A DNA stretch of 64,000 nucleotides, taken from assembly GCA_944390795.1 (NCBI GenBank), contig CALXRI010000001.1:124001-188000 (forward strand), in the 5' to 3' direction. Both the position numbers and the translations under genes were made by a program. Within the stretch, counting starts at the first letter, position 1, and each line of letters begins with the position of its first letter. Below are positions 42,619-50,138 of this stretch, piece by piece. This stretch comes from an uncultured Victivallales bacterium. GTDB lineage: Bacteria; Verrucomicrobiota; Lentisphaeria; Victivallales; UBA1829. A model generated the notes under the pieces. That model saw only the letters and a list, made by a program, of their open reading frames with translations. It had not been told where the DNA came from and did no database searches.

Positions 42619-43374
42619 ATGCCGAACAAACTGCCGGCCGGGAAAAAGTACAATTTCTTCATTGATGACAACATCTTTTTCTTCAACGACATTCAGAAGC
42701 ACTGCCCCCCTTCGGTCTTCGACAATTTTTATCTGGCCGGTCTCAGGAAGGCGCACGAGAAGTACGGGACGAAGTTCACGCTGAACTGTTTCTGGCGGAA
42801 TTCGCACAATCCGGCCTTCGATCTGGGCCAGTTCCCGGACAAGTACCGTCCGGAGTTCGAACAGAACTCCTCCTGGCTGAAATTCGCCTTTCACGGTTTT
42901 GCGGAATTTCCCGAGTATCCGTATTCCCGCTCCTGCCCGGAACAGCTTCCCGCCCATTATGAGCTGCTGATGACGGAACTTGCCCGGATCGTCGGAAAGG
43001 ATTCCCTGATCGCTCCGGTCATCATGCACTATTTCGAAGTCACGCCGGAGAACCGGATTTTCATGCGGAACCATGGAATGAAATTTTTTGCGGTTCCCCA
43101 GGGGGAAGCCATCGCATGGAACCGGGATTACGCCATGTACGACATGCCCGTGGATGCAATTCTGAATCTCTTCAAGGACGATATCTCCGGAATCCGGGAA
43201 CGGCTGCGGAGGCGCATCGCCGCCGGAAAAAACCTGATCTGCATCGGTTCCCACGAACAGTATGCCTGGCGGAGTTACTCCAACTATATTCCATCGTATT
43301 TCGAGGAGATCGACGCGGCTCTGGAGGTGATGGCGGAAAACGGTTATGAGAGCGTTTACTTCCATGAGCTGTAA
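42619..43374 (+). CDS. Polysaccharide deacetylase-like protein
   Basis: A 251-residue cytosolic protein resembling NodB-type (beta/alpha)7 barrels: FIDDNIFFFNDI near residue 14 recalls the catalytic Asp-Asp motif, KFTLNCFW is a barrel strand, and KFAFHGFAEFPEYPYS near 88 has a His as in the metal-binding H-x-x-x-H region. The canonical H-x-x-x-H/D spacing is not clear, so activity is uncertain. RBS AAGGAG precedes the ATG. It follows lepB by 32 nt and may be co-transcribed. Similar proteins of unknown substrate are, to my knowledge, common in Lentisphaerota. Confidence 0.55.
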   Translation: MPNKLPAGKKYNFFIDDNIFFFNDIQKHCPPSVFDNFYLAGLRKAHEKYGTKFTLNCFWRNSHNPAFDLGQFPDKYRPEFEQNSSWLKFAFHGFAEFPEYPYSRSCPEQLPAHYELLMTELARIVGKDSLIAPVIMHYFEVTPENRIFMRNHGMKFFAVPQGEAIAWNRDYAMYDMPVDAILNLFKDDISGIRERLRRRIAAGKNLICIGSHEQYAWRSYSNYIPSYFEEIDAALEVMAENGYESVYFHEL

Positions 43375-43426
43375 GTCCGTGCAGGGAAAATAATCGGTTC
43401 ATTTTTCATCCTTTTCAGTTTTTTTC

Positions 43427-43455
43427 TGGACAAGCGGGAAAAACGGTGTTATAGT
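43427..43455 (+). promoter_or_regulatory. Promoter placing the transcript start at the aroQ ATG
   Basis: TGGACA (43427-43432), 17-bp spacer, TATAGT (43450-43455). Only 7 nt separate the -10 box from the ATG at 43463, so transcription should begin at or next to the A of the start codon, and there is no Shine-Dalgarno sequence. This is the pattern of a leaderless mRNA. Confidence 0.6.
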
Positions 43456-43462
43456 AAGCGCC

Positions 43463-43921
43463 ATGAAGGTTTTAGTATTGAACGGACCCAACCTGCAGCT
43501 GCTCGGGCGCAGGAAAGTGGAAGTGTATGGGGTCGTGCCTCTTCCTGAGATTGAGGCCCGGCTGCGGGCTGTCGCGTCTGAACTCGGGGTGGAGATCGGT
43601 TTTCTGCAGAGCAATCACGAGGGGGTGCTCGTCGACGCCATCGCGCAGGCGCTGGCTGACGGCGTGGACGGTCTCGTCATCAACCCCGCCGCATATACGC
43701 ATACGAGCGTCGCGATCCGGGACGCCATCGAGGGAGTCAAACTCCCGGCTGTGGAGATTCACCTGAGCAACATTCACGCGCGGGAGGGATTCCGCCATGA
43801 TTCCCTGACCGCGCCGGTCTGTATCGGGCAGATCGCGGGACTGGGGGCTGACGGCTACGAGTGGGCGCTGCGCGCCCTTGTCAGATATATCAACAACAAA
43901 ACAACAAAAGCACAAGGCTGA
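43463..43921 (+). CDS. aroQ: 3-dehydroquinate dehydratase, type II
   Basis: Third step of the shikimate pathway: dehydrates 3-dehydroquinate. The 152-residue protein, the normal dodecamer-forming size, has NGPNLQLLGRR at the N terminus (family usual NGPNLNLLGxR; the second Asn is Gln here), QSNHEG near 52, NPAAYTHTSVAIRDA near 74 with the catalytic His region, and EIHLSNIHAREGFRHDS near 98. The usual catalytic Tyr of the N-terminal lid is the Tyr in VEVYG. The gene appears leaderless and is 3 nt from accB. Confidence 0.94.
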   Translation: MKVLVLNGPNLQLLGRRKVEVYGVVPLPEIEARLRAVASELGVEIGFLQSNHEGVLVDAIAQALADGVDGLVINPAAYTHTSVAIRDAIEGVKLPAVEIHLSNIHAREGFRHDSLTAPVCIGQIAGLGADGYEWALRALVRYINNKTTKAQG

Positions 43922-43924
43922 GAG

Positions 43925-44446
43925 ATGAAAATTGAAGAGATAAAAACCATCGTCAAGCTCATGTCCGAAAACGATCTTACAGAGTTCAAAATCGAGGCGG
44001 AGGACATGCATCTCTGCATCCGGAGAGGCAGTCAGCAGAGCGCCGCGATGGCTCCTCAGACCGTAATTGCCGCACCGGCGGTCGCCCCTGTTGCTGCGGC
44101 GCCTGCCGCCGCGCCTGCCGCTCCCGCGCCTGCCGCTCCCGCGCCTGCCGCTCCCGCGCCTGCCGCTCCCGCACCTGCCGCCGCTCCGGCTGGTGCCGGA
44201 CCCGTGGACGCGAGCAAGATTGTGGAATCTCCCATTGTCGGAACGTTCTACCGCTCTTCCGCGCCGGGCGCGGATGCGTTTGTCAAGGTCGGATCGAAAG
44301 TTGACGCGGACACGACCGTCTGCATCATCGAGGCGATGAAGGTCATGAATGAAATCAAGGCGGAGAAGTCCGGCGTGATCAAGGAGATCCTCGTCGAGAA
44401 CGGCCAGCCTGTCGAATTCGGCCAGCCCCTTTTCATTCTCGAATAA
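43925..44446 (+). CDS. accB: Acetyl-CoA carboxylase biotin carboxyl carrier protein
   Basis: Carries the biotin of acetyl-CoA carboxylase, the first step of fatty acid synthesis. The 173-residue protein has an N-terminal helical region, a long Ala/Pro linker (about 50-92) and a C-terminal biotinyl domain with the EAMKVMNE motif; the biotinylated residue is K139. The linker is coded partly by a 15-bp tandem repeat. It sits between aroQ (3 nt) and accC (31 nt). Confidence 0.96.
   Translation: MKIEEIKTIVKLMSENDLTEFKIEAEDMHLCIRRGSQQSAAMAPQTVIAAPAVAPVAAAPAAAPAAPAPAAPAPAAPAPAAPAPAAAPAGAGPVDASKIVESPIVGTFYRSSAPGADAFVKVGSKVDADTTVCIIEAMKVMNEIKAEKSGVIKEILVENGQPVEFGQPLFILE
44111..44170 (+). repeat. 15-bp tandem repeat in the accB linker
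   Basis: Four exact copies of GCGCCTGCCGCTCCC, flanked by degenerate copies, code for the APAAP-type swinging-arm linker. Linker length may vary between strains. Confidence 0.9.
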
Positions 44447-44477
44447 GACCAATGTTTTTACTTACCCCGGGTGAATT

Positions 44478-45860
44478 ATGTTCAATAAAATCCTAATTGC
44501 CAACCGCGGCGAAATCGCGCTCCGCATCATCCGCGCGTGCAAGGAGATGGGAATCAAGACCGTCATCGCGTATTCGCAGGCCGACGAGGATTCCCTGCCG
44601 GTCCGTCTCGCGGATCAGGCGGTCTGCATCGGAAGCGCGCCGTCCAGCGCAAGTTACCTGTTAATCGAACGGATCATCAGTGTCGGCGAAATCTGCGACG
44701 TGGATGCGATCCATCCGGGATACGGCTTTCTTTCCGAGAACGCCCATTTCGCCGAAATCTGCAAAAGCTGCAACATCACCTTCATCGGCCCCGGTCCGGA
44801 GCAGATGCGCGCGATGGGCGACAAATCCAATGCGCGGGAGACCATGCGCAAGGCCGGCGTTCCGGTCACACCCGGAAGTCACGGCGTGATCAACACCGAG
44901 GAGGAGGCGCTCAAGGAGGCGCACGCCCTCAAGTATCCGGTCATTGTCAAGGCTTCCGCCGGCGGCGGCGGACGTGGAATGCGCATTGCGCACAACGACC
45001 ACAGTCTGATTCAGGGTTTCCATGCCGCGAAGACGGAGGCGGAAAGGGCCTTCGGCGACGGGGAGGTCTATATCGAGAAATACATTGAGAATCCCCGTCA
45101 TATCGAAGTGCAGATTCTGGCGGATTCCTACGGGAATGTCCTGCATCTCGGCGAACGCGACTGCAGTCTCCAGCGCCGACACCAGAAGCTGATCGAGGAG
45201 TCCCCCTCTCCGGCGCTCAGCGCTTCGCTCCGCAGGAAAATGGGCGAGGCCGCCGTCAAGGCCGCAAAGGCCGCAAAATATGTCAGCGCCGGAACGATCG
45301 AGTTCCTTCTCGGGCCGAACGACCAGTTTTATTTCATGGAAATGAACACCCGCGTGCAGGTGGAACATCCGGTGACGGAAATGATTACCGGCGTGGACAT
45401 CATCAAGGAGCAGATCCGGATTGCGGCCGGCGAGAAACTCTCTCTCACGCAGAAGAACGTGGCGTTCCGCGGCCATGCGATCGAATGCCGCATCAATGCG
45501 GAGAATCCTTACAACAACTTTTCCCCGTGCCCCGGCCGGATCGAGTTCTATGCCGCGCCCGGCGGCCCCGGCGTCCGCGTGGATTCGCATGCCTACAACG
45601 GTTATCGCATTCCGCCGCATTACGACAGCATGATCGGAAAACTGATCGTCCACGGGGACACCCGCGCGGAGGCCATTGCGAAATGCCGCCGCGCCCTGGG
45701 CGAATATTTTATCGAGGGAGTCAAAACGACGATCCCGTTCGAGCAGTTCATCATCGACACCCGGGAGTTTATTGAAGGCCATTACGACACCGGGTTTATT
45801 GAACGGCTCATCAAGGGCGGACACTTCAACAAGCAGGATAAGAAAGAAAATCCGGCATAA
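44478..45860 (+). CDS. accC: Acetyl-CoA carboxylase biotin carboxylase subunit
   Basis: Carboxylates the biotin on AccB with ATP and bicarbonate. The 460-residue ATP-grasp enzyme shows the N-terminal [23 protein letters not shown], the glycine loop [12 protein letters not shown] near residue 163, [15 protein letters not shown] near 200, [21 protein letters not shown] near 230 and [18 protein letters not shown] near 284 with the catalytic Glu and Arg. The carboxyltransferase subunits accA and accD are not in the window. Confidence 0.97.
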   Translation: MFNKILIANRGEIALRIIRACKEMGIKTVIAYSQADEDSLPVRLADQAVCIGSAPSSASYLLIERIISVGEICDVDAIHPGYGFLSENAHFAEICKSCNITFIGPGPEQMRAMGDKSNARETMRKAGVPVTPGSHGVINTEEEALKEAHALKYPVIVKASAGGGGRGMRIAHNDHSLIQGFHAAKTEAERAFGDGEVYIEKYIENPRHIEVQILADSYGNVLHLGERDCSLQRRHQKLIEESPSPALSASLRRKMGEAAVKAAKAAKYVSAGTIEFLLGPNDQFYFMEMNTRVQVEHPVTEMITGVDIIKEQIRIAAGEKLSLTQKNVAFRGHAIECRINAENPYNNFSPCPGRIEFYAAPGGPGVRVDSHAYNGYRIPPHYDSMIGKLIVHGDTRAEAIAKCRRALGEYFIEGVKTTIPFEQFIIDTREFIEGHYDTGFIERLIKGGHFNKQDKKENPA

Positions 45861-45878
45861 CTCCAGGGAAGATGAAAA

Positions 45879-46310
45879 ATGGCAAGACTGACATCCGGAA
45901 CAACTTCCAGAAAACACGCTTCGGCAAGTTCCGTTGCGGAGCGCGGCACGCAGTACGGACAGATCAAAATCCATGAGGGCGCGATTGCCACGATTGTCCG
46001 GAAGGCCGCCTGCGCGGTGCCCGGCGTCACGCGCATTACGGGAAACAGTTTCGTCGACAACATCGCCGAGATCGTCGGCAGCAAGAAGATTCAGGACCGG
46101 TCGATTCAGATCGCGATGAACAACGCTTCCGTGGCGGTGGAGCTTTCCATCAACATTCAGTACGGGGTTCAGCTTCCAGCGGTTGCGGCTGCGGTTCAGG
46201 ATGTCGTGTCAAAGGAAATCAACGCGATTACGGGTCTGAATGTCACGAAAGTCAACGTGATCGTTCGTGAAATGGAAGACGCCGCCGACGACGAGTCGGA
46301 AGAGCTGTAA
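45879..46310 (+). CDS. Asp23/Gls24 family protein, first copy
   Basis: A 143-residue Asp23 (DUF322) protein. The core (about 27-130) holds VRKAACAVPGVTRI, NIAEIVGSKKI and the VELSINIQYGVQLPAVAAAVQDVV ... VNVIV strand-helix pattern of the family. In Firmicutes such proteins include YqhY, encoded beside accB-accC, where it affects acetyl-CoA carboxylase. Here too it directly follows accC (18 nt). The N terminus is basic and disordered, the C terminus acidic. Confidence 0.9.
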   Translation: MARLTSGTTSRKHASASSVAERGTQYGQIKIHEGAIATIVRKAACAVPGVTRITGNSFVDNIAEIVGSKKIQDRSIQIAMNNASVAVELSINIQYGVQLPAVAAAVQDVVSKEINAITGLNVTKVNVIVREMEDAADDESEEL

Positions 46311-46330
46311 GCAGAAGGAGATCATCATCC

Positions 46331-46759
46331 ATGAATAAGGAAGAGAAGAAGACCAGTCAGAGCATTCTCCCCGCGCAGGCCGCAATGGCGGAGGCGGCGC
46401 CCTGCTCCGGAACGGTGAAGGTTCATGAAAGCGTGATTGCCTCCATTGTTCGGAAGGCCGCCTGTGCGGTTCCCGGCGTTGTCCGCCTTGCGGGGAGCAG
46501 TCTTGTGGACAACCTTGCCGAGATTGTCGGCAGCAAGAGAATGTATGACCGCGCCATTTCCATCAGCATGGGCGAGAACTCCGTGCAGGTCGAAGTCAAG
46601 GTCATTCTTGCCTACGGGACGCATATTCCCGAGATCGCAGAAACGATCCAGCTTGTGGTGGTTGAGGAGATCACCCGGATTACAGGCATGCGGGTCTCCA
46701 AGGTCAATGTCGTCATTATCGACCTGGAAGACGGGCAGGAACAGAGTGATTCGGAATAA
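46331..46759 (+). CDS. Asp23/Gls24 family protein, second copy
   Basis: A 142-residue paralogue of the preceding gene, with VRKAACAVPGVVRLAGSSLVDNLAEIVGSKR almost unchanged and VEVKVILAYGTHIPEIAETIQLVV in place of the second block. RBS AAGGAG lies about 9 nt upstream. The two copies are adjacent and similar enough to suggest a tandem duplication; they may form hetero-oligomers. The downstream gene codes for a membrane protein of the same superfamily. Confidence 0.9.
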   Translation: MNKEEKKTSQSILPAQAAMAEAAPCSGTVKVHESVIASIVRKAACAVPGVVRLAGSSLVDNLAEIVGSKRMYDRAISISMGENSVQVEVKVILAYGTHIPEIAETIQLVVVEEITRITGMRVSKVNVVIIDLEDGQEQSDSE

Positions 46760-46780
46760 CACACGGGACACAGCGGGCGT

Positions 46781-47266
46781 ATGACGGCGAAAATCACTGA
46801 AATGGTTCGGAATTATCTCTTTGATGTCAGCGACTCTGAAATCTTTGCATTTCAGTGCGGTTATCTGACCGGCGCGATGGTCGCTCTGATTTTCGTGCTT
46901 GTGCTGGGGCTTCTGCTTGCCGTTCTGCGCTGTCCGCGCCGTGCCCGGGGGGTGGCTCTCGCATCCGACCATGGGAGGATTCTGATTTCCGCGACGGCGA
47001 TTGCGGATCTGGTCAAGTCCGTCGGCGCGGAGTTTCCCGCGCTTGACATTCTGAAAGTCGGGCTTTACCATGACCGGAAAAAGGCGCTGCGTCTTGCCGT
47101 GGCTGTTTCCTTTCCCTACAATCCGGACGGCGAATCCATTCTTGCTGTTGCCGACGGTTTCAAGAGCCGTCTTCTTGCCGCGCTGAAACACAATCTCGGG
47201 ATAGAGAATATCCGGAACATTGAAATTGATGTCCGCAAGGGGCGGCCGAAACCCGGTTTTTATTGA
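46781..47266 (+). CDS. AmaP-like membrane anchor of Asp23 proteins
   Basis: A 161-residue protein with one membrane helix (about 27-50, YLTGAMVALIFVLVLGLLLAVL) and a cytosolic C-terminal domain with GRILISATAIADLVKSVGAEF and the strand pattern of the Asp23 superfamily in degraded form. Staphylococcal AmaP has a comparable plan (membrane hairpin plus Asp23-like domain) and tethers Asp23 to the membrane. The match is at the level of layout and context, so the assignment is moderate. It ends the aroQ-accB-accC-Asp23-Asp23 operon. Confidence 0.7.
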   Translation: MTAKITEMVRNYLFDVSDSEIFAFQCGYLTGAMVALIFVLVLGLLLAVLRCPRRARGVALASDHGRILISATAIADLVKSVGAEFPALDILKVGLYHDRKKALRLAVAVSFPYNPDGESILAVADGFKSRLLAALKHNLGIENIRNIEIDVRKGRPKPGFY

Positions 47267-47278
47267 GGAATCCGCGTT

Positions 47279-47318
47279 GACGGCTTTGTCCGGTTTCGCC
47301 TGTCATCGTTTTCTTTTT
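47279..47318 (+). terminator. Weak intrinsic terminator candidate of the acc operon
   Basis: GACGGC (47279-47284) can pair with GCC-T-GTC (47298-47304) with one bulge, followed by a T-rich stretch (47308-47318). The stem is imperfect. Confidence 0.3.
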
Positions 47319-47362
47319 CCGCCTGAAGGGAGAGTTTTTTATTTTTTTCCTCGGAAAACGGC

Positions 47363-47390
47363 TTGATTTTCCTGTTTTTCATGATAAATT
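47363..47390 (+). promoter_or_regulatory. Promoter for tRNA-Lys
   Basis: TTGATT (47363-47368), 16-bp spacer, TAAATT (47385-47390), about 35 nt before the mature tRNA 5' end. Confidence 0.5.
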
Positions 47391-47424
47391 ACTGTCTTTG
47401 TTCCACTTGAGAGACATTTTCCGT

Positions 47425-47500
47425 GAGCTGGTAGCTCAGTCGGTAGAGCATCGCCCTTTTAAGGCGGTGGTCCAGGGTTCGAGCCCCTGCCGGCTCACCA
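47425..47500 (+). tRNA. tRNA-Lys (anticodon TTT)
   Basis: A complete 76-nt cloverleaf: acceptor GAGCTGG pairs with CCGGCTC (one G-U), D arm GCTC/GAGC, anticodon stem TCGCC/GGCGG with loop CTTTTAA (anticodon TTT at 47458-47460), variable loop, T arm CAGGG/CCCTG with TTCGAGC loop, discriminator A and an encoded CCA end. It reads AAA and AAG with U34 modification. Confidence 0.97.
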
Positions 47501-47668
47501 TTTCCTTTTCTTTTCCCCCAGGCAGGTCGCTGTTCAGATTGTCTGAATTTCCGGCTGTTTTTGAGCGTAAATGCTCTTGTGCGGGGATTGCGGCCGGCCC
47601 CGGGAACCGGGCAAGACGATCTTGTGTAAAATGCCCGTTAGATTAACCTGGACGGGGAGGGCGTTTTT

Positions 47669-47777
47669 ATGAAAAAGTCGTATGACTCCAAGTTCAAAGC
47701 CGTGTGGCATTGGAAGCGCTGCACGGGGAACTGACCGTGGGCGAGATCGCGGGAAAATATCGGTCTTGCAGCCGACT
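47669..47777 (+). pseudogene. IS3-family transposase OrfA fragment, frameshifted
   Basis: An ATG with GGGGAGG upstream begins MKKSYDSKFKA, the usual OrfA start, then a one-base loss shifts the frame; the reading continues as ALEALHGELTVGEIAGKYR, the next part of the OrfA helix-turn-helix. The rest of OrfA and all of OrfB are gone. The fragment lies about 170 bp past tRNA-Lys and is flanked by a direct repeat TGTAAAAT (47625-47632 and 47780-47787), which may be a deletion scar or target duplication. Confidence 0.8.
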
Positions 47778-47790
47778 CCTGTAAAATCAG

Positions 47791-49044
47791 CTATTCCGCA
47801 TTCCAATACCGGTCGGCGAAGTCCAGGTAGAATTTCCAGTCTTCCGGCGTGACGTCATGCTCGCCGCTCCGGACATGATAACCGATCTCCCTGCCGATGG
47901 AGACGTCGCGGGGCGGAAGGCTGTCCGGCTGGAATTCCCTGCATTCCGCGCCGAAGAGGCGGTAGACTTCCGCCGCCGAGGCGATGGAAAGATACTCTCC
48001 TCTCGGGTCGGAGTGCAGATCCCCGGCTGCGCTGGCGACATAAAGCGGCCGCGGCGCGATCAGGGCAAGCAGGAAATTCTGATCAAACGGCAAGGTGTTT
48101 TCCCTGTTGCGGTAGCGTTCGAATGCGGAGCTGAACCAGTAATCGCGCCAGAAGAGCAGAAAATCAATGGTTTCGCCGAAAATGTGCCGTGAAAGAGACG
48201 CTCCGCCGCATCCGGATTCATTGGAAATGACCATGGCGAAACGCGGATCGCAGGCGCCCGCCCAGAGCGCCGTTTTCCCGAGACGGGAATGGCCGTGGAC
48301 AGCCGCCTTTTGCGCGTCAATTTCCGTTTCATGCTCCAGGCAGTCCAGGGCGCGTGAAAGTCCCCAGGCCCATGCTCCGATCGCACCGAATTTGTGTTTG
48401 GACTTCCGCAGCGCGTTCTCCGGCAGGAAGAGGCGGTAAATGCTGCTTGCAAATCCTTCGGGGGAATCGTAAAAAATTTCGCTGATGCACAGTGTCGCAG
48501 CGGCATAACCGCGTTCCAGAATTTCCCGGAAGTTCCAGAATTCGCTCTGGACGCCGCGGGTTGATTCATCCGGCGGTTCGGTGGCGAACGCCTCGTGCGT
48601 GCTCCAGTTCACGACCGGTTCCCTGGTGATCCGGATCTCTTTTTCCGGAGTCGCCGCATGATTGCCGCGGCCGTTGAGCCCAAGGAAGACGGGCGCCGGC
48701 GTTTTCCGGTTCTTCGGCAGATAAAGAAGCAGGTCGAAAGCCTTGTGTTTTCCTTCGTTTTCGCAATGAATCCGGATTTCCCGGCGGATCGCAAGGCCGT
48801 CGAACGCCGCCGGATTTTCGGAGAGGAGTTCGAAGCGCATCCGTTCCGGGCGTGGCGGCATCCAGCCGTACATTTCCTCCCGGAACAAACGCAGAATGAC
48901 ATCGCGGCGGAAGTTCATCCACTCAAAAGGCGTCTGAACTGTGCTGCCGTCCGGCATTGTCAGCGGAGAGGGAATTTCGAAAGGAGGCACTCTATCTTCT
49001 TCCGTATTGTAAACTCCGTGATAAGGTCTGTCTGAAATCTTCAT
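47791..49044 (-). CDS. CE15-like (glucuronoyl methylesterase-type) alpha/beta hydrolase
   Basis: A 417-residue alpha/beta hydrolase resembling bacterial CE15 enzymes, which cleave methyl-glucuronoyl esters linking xylan to lignin or occurring in other uronic-acid glycans. The nucleophile elbow is GHSRLGK (S253, R254, K257), followed by SNESGCGGASLSRHIFGET, both CE15 hallmarks; the late His is H396 in SGEHD. There is no signal peptide, unlike most secreted CE15 members, so it may act on imported oligosaccharides. It diverges from an AraC regulator whose site candidate overlaps its promoter. Confidence 0.85.
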   Translation of the reverse strand: MKISDRPYHGVYNTEEDRVPPFEIPSPLTMPDGSTVQTPFEWMNFRRDVILRLFREEMYGWMPPRPERMRFELLSENPAAFDGLAIRREIRIHCENEGKHKAFDLLLYLPKNRKTPAPVFLGLNGRGNHAATPEKEIRITREPVVNWSTHEAFATEPPDESTRGVQSEFWNFREILERGYAAATLCISEIFYDSPEGFASSIYRLFLPENALRKSKHKFGAIGAWAWGLSRALDCLEHETEIDAQKAAVHGHSRLGKTALWAGACDPRFAMVISNESGCGGASLSRHIFGETIDFLLFWRDYWFSSAFERYRNRENTLPFDQNFLLALIAPRPLYVASAAGDLHSDPRGEYLSIASAAEVYRLFGAECREFQPDSLPPRDVSIGREIGYHVRSGEHDVTPEDWKFYLDFADRYWNAE

Positions 49045-49097
49045 AGTATCTTCTGATCCCGTTCCAAAGAGTTGTTTTCTTCTGTCGATGTGTCCAT

Positions 49098-49138
49098 ACT
49101 ATAGCGGGGGAAATCCGCTTTGAAATGGCAGATATGGG
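49098..49138 (-). promoter_or_regulatory. Esterase promoter with 16-bp regulator element
   Basis: On the minus strand the element CCCATATCTGCCATTT (plus 49123-49138) ends 19 bp before a TATAGT -10 box (plus 49098-49103); the -35 is poor (TTTCAA), as expected for an activated promoter. The same element with the same 19-bp spacing occurs before the gene at 50139. Confidence 0.6.
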
Positions 49139-49179
49139 CTTTTGCTGACATTTATGGTATTTTTTTGAAAGAACCCGTC

Positions 49180-49207
49180 TTGCCATTTCCGTTCCGGACA
49201 TTATATT
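49180..49207 (+). promoter_or_regulatory. Promoter of the AraC-family gene with embedded TGCCATTT
   Basis: TTGCCA (49180-49185), 16-bp spacer, TATATT (49202-49207). The -35 box is part of TGCCATTT (49181-49188), the core of the element found at the two neighbouring promoters, which would allow negative autoregulation. Confidence 0.5.
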
Positions 49208-49238
49208 CTTCGAAAACCGTTGGGAAAGAGGAATGCGA

Positions 49239-50051
49239 ATGGGATATTTCGATGATCTGGAAATCGTCCAGGCAATGCAGAAACTGCATGGTTACCACGT
49301 TTCAAAGCCGATTAATCCGCCTTACTTCAGTCTCTGCCTCCTGCGGAGGGGAGAACTGGTTGTGACAATGGACGGCGCAAGACATCATCTGAAGGCTCCG
49401 TTTATTTTCTGGGCGCTTCCCGGGCATGTGTATCAGTTCCTGTCCGCGGAGGCACGGTTCCGCAAGGAGACGATCTGGCTGGATATGGGAGGTCCCCGGG
49501 CAAGACGGATCAGCAGGGGACTGGCGCAGCTTTCGTCAGCCGGCGGTCTGGGACTGCCTCTCGCCAGCAGCATGGAGATGGCGCTTCTCATGCTCCGGAT
49601 CATCAATTTGAACAGACATGCCTCGGAACAATCCATCCGGCACCGGATTGTGGTTTATGTGGAGGAGCTGATCGGTCTGATTTATGATGCGGCTTTCTGC
49701 GGAGAGACGGGTGTTCCTGCGTGTTTCCCCATTCTGGAAGCGGCGGAGCAGTTCAAAAAATATCCTGCAGTCCGGTATGATCCGGAGGCGCTGGCAGGAA
49801 AGTATGCCATGTCTTACGAAACATTCCGGAAAAAGTTCAGGCGTTATATCGGACAGCCTCCGCATGAGTTTCTGCTCAGCTGCAGAATGAAGCTGGCCGT
49901 TGAACTGATGCGGAGCGGAGAGCGTCCGATCAAGGAGATCGCCGACGCCTGCGGATTTGACGACGCATCCAGTTTCTCCAGAATGTTCCGGAAAAAAAAC
50001 GGGGTCTATCCCAGGGAGTTCCGGAAGAAAATGACGGAAAATATCCGCTGA
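49239..50051 (+). CDS. AraC-family transcriptional regulator
   Basis: A 270-residue regulator. Residues about 1-130 form a cupin-like sensing half (SLCLLRRGELVVTMDGARHHLKAPFIFW); residues about 165-265 form the double helix-turn-helix with PEALAGKYAMSYETFRKKFRRYIGQPPHEFL and IKEIADACGFDDASSFSRMFRKKNGVYPREFR. The ATG at 49239 is preferred over 49233, as AGAGG would be only 1 nt from the latter but 7 nt from the former. It lies between its two likely targets, the CE15-like esterase (divergent) and the TIM-barrel-like protein (downstream). Confidence 0.92.
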   Translation: MGYFDDLEIVQAMQKLHGYHVSKPINPPYFSLCLLRRGELVVTMDGARHHLKAPFIFWALPGHVYQFLSAEARFRKETIWLDMGGPRARRISRGLAQLSSAGGLGLPLASSMEMALLMLRIINLNRHASEQSIRHRIVVYVEELIGLIYDAAFCGETGVPACFPILEAAEQFKKYPAVRYDPEALAGKYAMSYETFRKKFRRYIGQPPHEFLLSCRMKLAVELMRSGERPIKEIADACGFDDASSFSRMFRKKNGVYPREFRKKMTENIR

Positions 50052-50075
50052 ATATCCCGGAAAAATCAACTTTTT

Positions 50076-50116
50076 CCCATTTATGCCATTTATATCGGAC
50101 TCTTTTCCGGTTATCT
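50076..50116 (+). promoter_or_regulatory. Promoter with 16-bp regulator element before the TIM-barrel-like gene
   Basis: CCCATTTATGCCATTT (50076-50091) ends 19 bp before TTATCT (50111-50116). The element contains a direct repeat CCATTTAT at 50077 and 50086. It matches the element in the esterase promoter at 13 of 16 positions with the same spacing. Confidence 0.6.
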
Positions 50117-50138
50117 TAAGGGAAAAAAGGAGAACAGG

